Assembly: GCA_913062865.1 (NCBI GenBank)
Contig: CAJXWO010000002.1
Coordinates: forward strand, 1-64,000
Source of the DNA: an uncultured Paracoccaceae bacterium
Lineage (GTDB): Bacteria > Pseudomonadota > Alphaproteobacteria > Rhodobacterales > Rhodobacteraceae
DNA length: 64,000 nucleotides
Direction: 5' to 3'
Shown: positions 62,199-64,000 of the stretch, piece by piece
How the letters are laid out: each line of letters begins with the position of its first letter
How positions within the stretch are numbered: position 1 is the stretch's first letter
Made by a program: the position numbers and the translations under genes
The notes under the pieces: model-generated
What the model was told of the DNA's origin: nothing
The model's database searches: none
What the model saw: only the letters and a program-made list of their open reading frames with translations

Positions 62199-63260
62199 TT
62201 GCGTGACTTGGCCGCGCCAGAGCAGCTTTTGGAATGGTACGATCGTCACGCGCGGGAGATGCCGTGGCGCGTGGGTCCGGCCGAGCGCAAGGCGGGCGAA
62301 TGCCCCGACCCCTACCGCGTTTGGTTGAGCGAGATCATGCTGCAGCAGACGACCGTGGCCGCCGTACGCGACTATTTCCACCGCTTTACGGCGCGATGGC
62401 CCACGGTCACCGATCTGGCCGCAGCGCCCGACGCCGATGTGATGGGGGAATGGGCGGGCCTTGGGTATTACGCCCGCGCGCGAAACCTTCTGAAATGCGC
62501 CCGCGCGGTGGTTCAGGACCATGGCGGGCAATTTCCCGACACCTACGACACCCTTCTGACCCTGCCCGGCGTCGGCCCCTATACCGCCGCCGCGATTTCG
62601 GCCATCGCCTTTGACCGGCCCGCGACCGTGGTGGACGGCAACGTGGAGCGGGTCATGGCGCGGCTGCATGACATCCACACGCCTCTGCCCGCCGCCAAGC
62701 CCGCGCTGACAGAACGAGCCGCCGCGCTGACGCCCGACACCCGCCCCGGCGACTATGCCCAGGCGGTGATGGACTTGGGCGCCACGATCTGCACGCCCCG
62801 CAACCCCGCCTGCGGCATCTGCCCCTGGCGTGATCCTTGCATGGCGCGCCGCGAAGGCACCGCCGCGGACCTGCCCAAGAAGACCCCGAAAAAGCCCAAG
62901 CCCATCCGCCAGGGCATCGCCTATATCGTGCAGCGGGTCGACGGCGCCTATCTGCTCGAGCGTCGCCCGGACAAGGGCCTGTTGGGCGGCATGCTGGGCT
63001 GGCCCGGCACCGACTGGACCGAAGACCCCCAGAACGACGATCCGCCAATCCGCGCCGAATGGCAGACCCTGCCCACTGACGCGCGCCACACCTTCACCCA
63101 TTTTCACCTGCGCCTGACAGTGCGCACGGCACTTGTACCCATGGACCGTCCCGCCCGCCGCGGAGATTTCATGGACCCGTCCGATTTTCGCCCTTCCGAT
63201 CTGCCAACAGTCATGCGCAAGGCGTTCGATCTGGCAACAGGTCGCAGCCAGGGCCGGTAG
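62199..63260 (+). CDS. mutY: A/G-specific adenine glycosylase
   Basis: 353 residues from TTG at 62199, an unusual start, with GAAAGGGGAC four bases upstream. EIMLQQTTVAAV holds the catalytic glutamate, LPGVGPYTAAAISAIAFD the helix-hairpin-helix, CTPRNPACGICPWRDPC the iron-sulfur cysteines, and the C-terminal MutT-like domain recognises 8-oxoG. It removes adenine mispaired with 8-oxoguanine. Confidence 0.96.
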   Translation: MRDLAAPEQLLEWYDRHAREMPWRVGPAERKAGECPDPYRVWLSEIMLQQTTVAAVRDYFHRFTARWPTVTDLAAAPDADVMGEWAGLGYYARARNLLKCARAVVQDHGGQFPDTYDTLLTLPGVGPYTAAAISAIAFDRPATVVDGNVERVMARLHDIHTPLPAAKPALTERAAALTPDTRPGDYAQAVMDLGATICTPRNPACGICPWRDPCMARREGTAADLPKKTPKKPKPIRQGIAYIVQRVDGAYLLERRPDKGLLGGMLGWPGTDWTEDPQNDDPPIRAEWQTLPTDARHTFTHFHLRLTVRTALVPMDRPARRGDFMDPSDFRPSDLPTVMRKAFDLATGRSQGR

Positions 63261-63322
63261 CAGGCCCCGTTCAGAGGCGTATACTCAGGCTCAAAAAGGC
63301 GGACTTCGGTGGAGAACTTGGG

Positions 63323-64000
63323 ATGATCCCCGCTCAACAAGTGCAAAGACTGCAAAACGCGCTGCCGTTCTGGCTGTCGATCACCCTGATCCCCGTGATC
63401 TGGATCGGCGCCATAAATGGCGGCTGGACAGTGATCCTGACCCCGCTGGTCGCGTGGTACATGTTCACCATCATCGACGCGTTCACCGGCCTGAACCTCG
63501 AAGATGCCGATCTGGACACGACCGAGGACCAGCTGTTCTGGTACCGCTTCATCACGCTGATCTGGGCACCGGTGCAGGCGATCACACTGTTTGCGCTGAT
63601 CTGGTACGTTCCGCGCGCCGAGCACCTCTCGACACTCGAGGCGCTGGTGCTGTTCTTTGGCATGGGCGTGATCTCGGGCACGGTGGGGATCAACTATTCC
63701 CACGAGCTCATGCATCAGAAAAACAAGTGGGAACGCTGGCTGGGCGACATCCTGCTCTCGATGGTGCTTTATTCCCATTTCCGCTCCGAACACCTGCGGG
63801 TGCATCACCTGTATGTCGGCACACCGCGCGACCCGGTGACCGCGCGCTACAACGAAGGGTTCCACCGTTTCTTCCCGCGCGTGCTGCGCGAAAGCCTCGT
63901 GTCGTCGTTCCAGGCGGAAAAGGCCATGCTGGCCCGAAAGAAGCTGCACTGGACGCATCCCTCGAACCCGTTCTGGCGCTACTGGGCGCTTCAGGCGCTC
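63323..64000 (+). CDS. alkB: Alkane 1-monooxygenase (AlkB type), 5' portion
   Basis: About 226 residues before the window edge, from ATG at 63323, with GGAGA upstream. Membrane helices alternate with histidine motifs NYSHELMHQKN (HExxH) and SEHLRVHHLYVGTPRDP (HxxxHH), as in AlkB-type di-iron hydroxylases. It would oxidise medium-length n-alkanes to alcohols. Rubredoxin and the remaining histidine motif are outside the window. Confidence 0.9.
   Translation, partial: MIPAQQVQRLQNALPFWLSITLIPVIWIGAINGGWTVILTPLVAWYMFTIIDAFTGLNLEDADLDTTEDQLFWYRFITLIWAPVQAITLFALIWYVPRAEHLSTLEALVLFFGMGVISGTVGINYSHELMHQKNKWERWLGDILLSMVLYSHFRSEHLRVHHLYVGTPRDPVTARYNEGFHRFFPRVLRESLVSSFQAEKAMLARKKLHWTHPSNPFWRYWALQAL

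Overview
The window reads as a chromosomal segment of a high-GC alphaproteobacterium of the Rhodobacteraceae, most likely the marine Roseobacter group. The partial 16S rRNA sequence, the rpsT-dnaA and dnaA-dnaN-recF order, the 41-residue zinc-less L36, the DciA-DsbA-MutY neighbourhood and the general gene content all fit. Species cannot be fixed from this sequence alone. There is no prophage, integron, CRISPR array or insertion sequence that I can see. Most of the window is ordinary core genome with a few accessory patches.

Layout. 1-970: 5' end of a 16S rRNA gene on the minus strand with its leader and promoter. 971-6279: periplasmic methionine sulfoxide repair (msrPQ), a membrane-anchored glutamate-synthase-like flavoprotein, DUF302 and fasciclin secreted proteins, and an SDR. 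6329-13987: clpB with a good heat-shock promoter, pyrF, a Nudix hydrolase, dinB with an extra zinc-finger N-terminus, an EEP-family lipoprotein, an N-formylglutamate amidohydrolase and tRNA-Val. 14062-17154: rpmJ, then a ferric-iron binding protein facing its permease.

17253-29767 is the largest coherent accessory block. It holds a HAAT-type (Liv-like) ABC importer with five components, two acyl-CoA-forming ligases, a two-repeat protein of unknown function, a small membrane protein inside the operon, and a divergent PAS sensor kinase and response regulator. Together they look like a regulated system that senses, imports and CoA-activates a carboxylic acid. The substrate cannot be read from sequence. 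29826-34150 is a coupled minus-strand operon of M17 aminopeptidase, NlpC/P60 peptidase, agmatinase-like ureohydrolase and a carbamoylase-type amidase, which suggests peptide and guanidino/ureido nitrogen salvage.

34801-36769 carries beta-carbonic anhydrase, an SbtA-like bicarbonate transporter and an SbtB-like PII protein in one direction, a cyanobacterial-style inorganic carbon uptake module in a probable heterotroph. Next to it (36804-37232) is a reading frame interrupted by a single amber codon. 37296-40822: asd, waaA-like, lpxK. 40838-41222 is a decayed 3-hydroxyisobutyrate-dehydrogenase-family gene. 41313-45218 holds pncB and pncA (NAD salvage), separated by a YkgJ-type protein and a lower-GC trypsin-like protease with two PAN-like modules. 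45332-47880: trhO and glpK.

47959-55540 is the replication and housekeeping block on the minus strand: rpsT, dnaA, dnaN, recF, a DUF1294 protein and gyrB. 55700-64000: enoyl-CoA hydratase, mutM, ubiE-ubiB, a CaiB-type CoA-transferase, a DsbA-family thiol oxidoreductase, dciA, mutY and the 5' part of an alkane hydroxylase cut by the window edge. The best candidates for new biology are the carboxylate uptake block with its two-repeat protein, the SbtA/SbtB/carbonic anhydrase cassette, the protease-PAN protein, the His-less Hpt-like protein at 34249-34644 and several palindrome pairs between genes.
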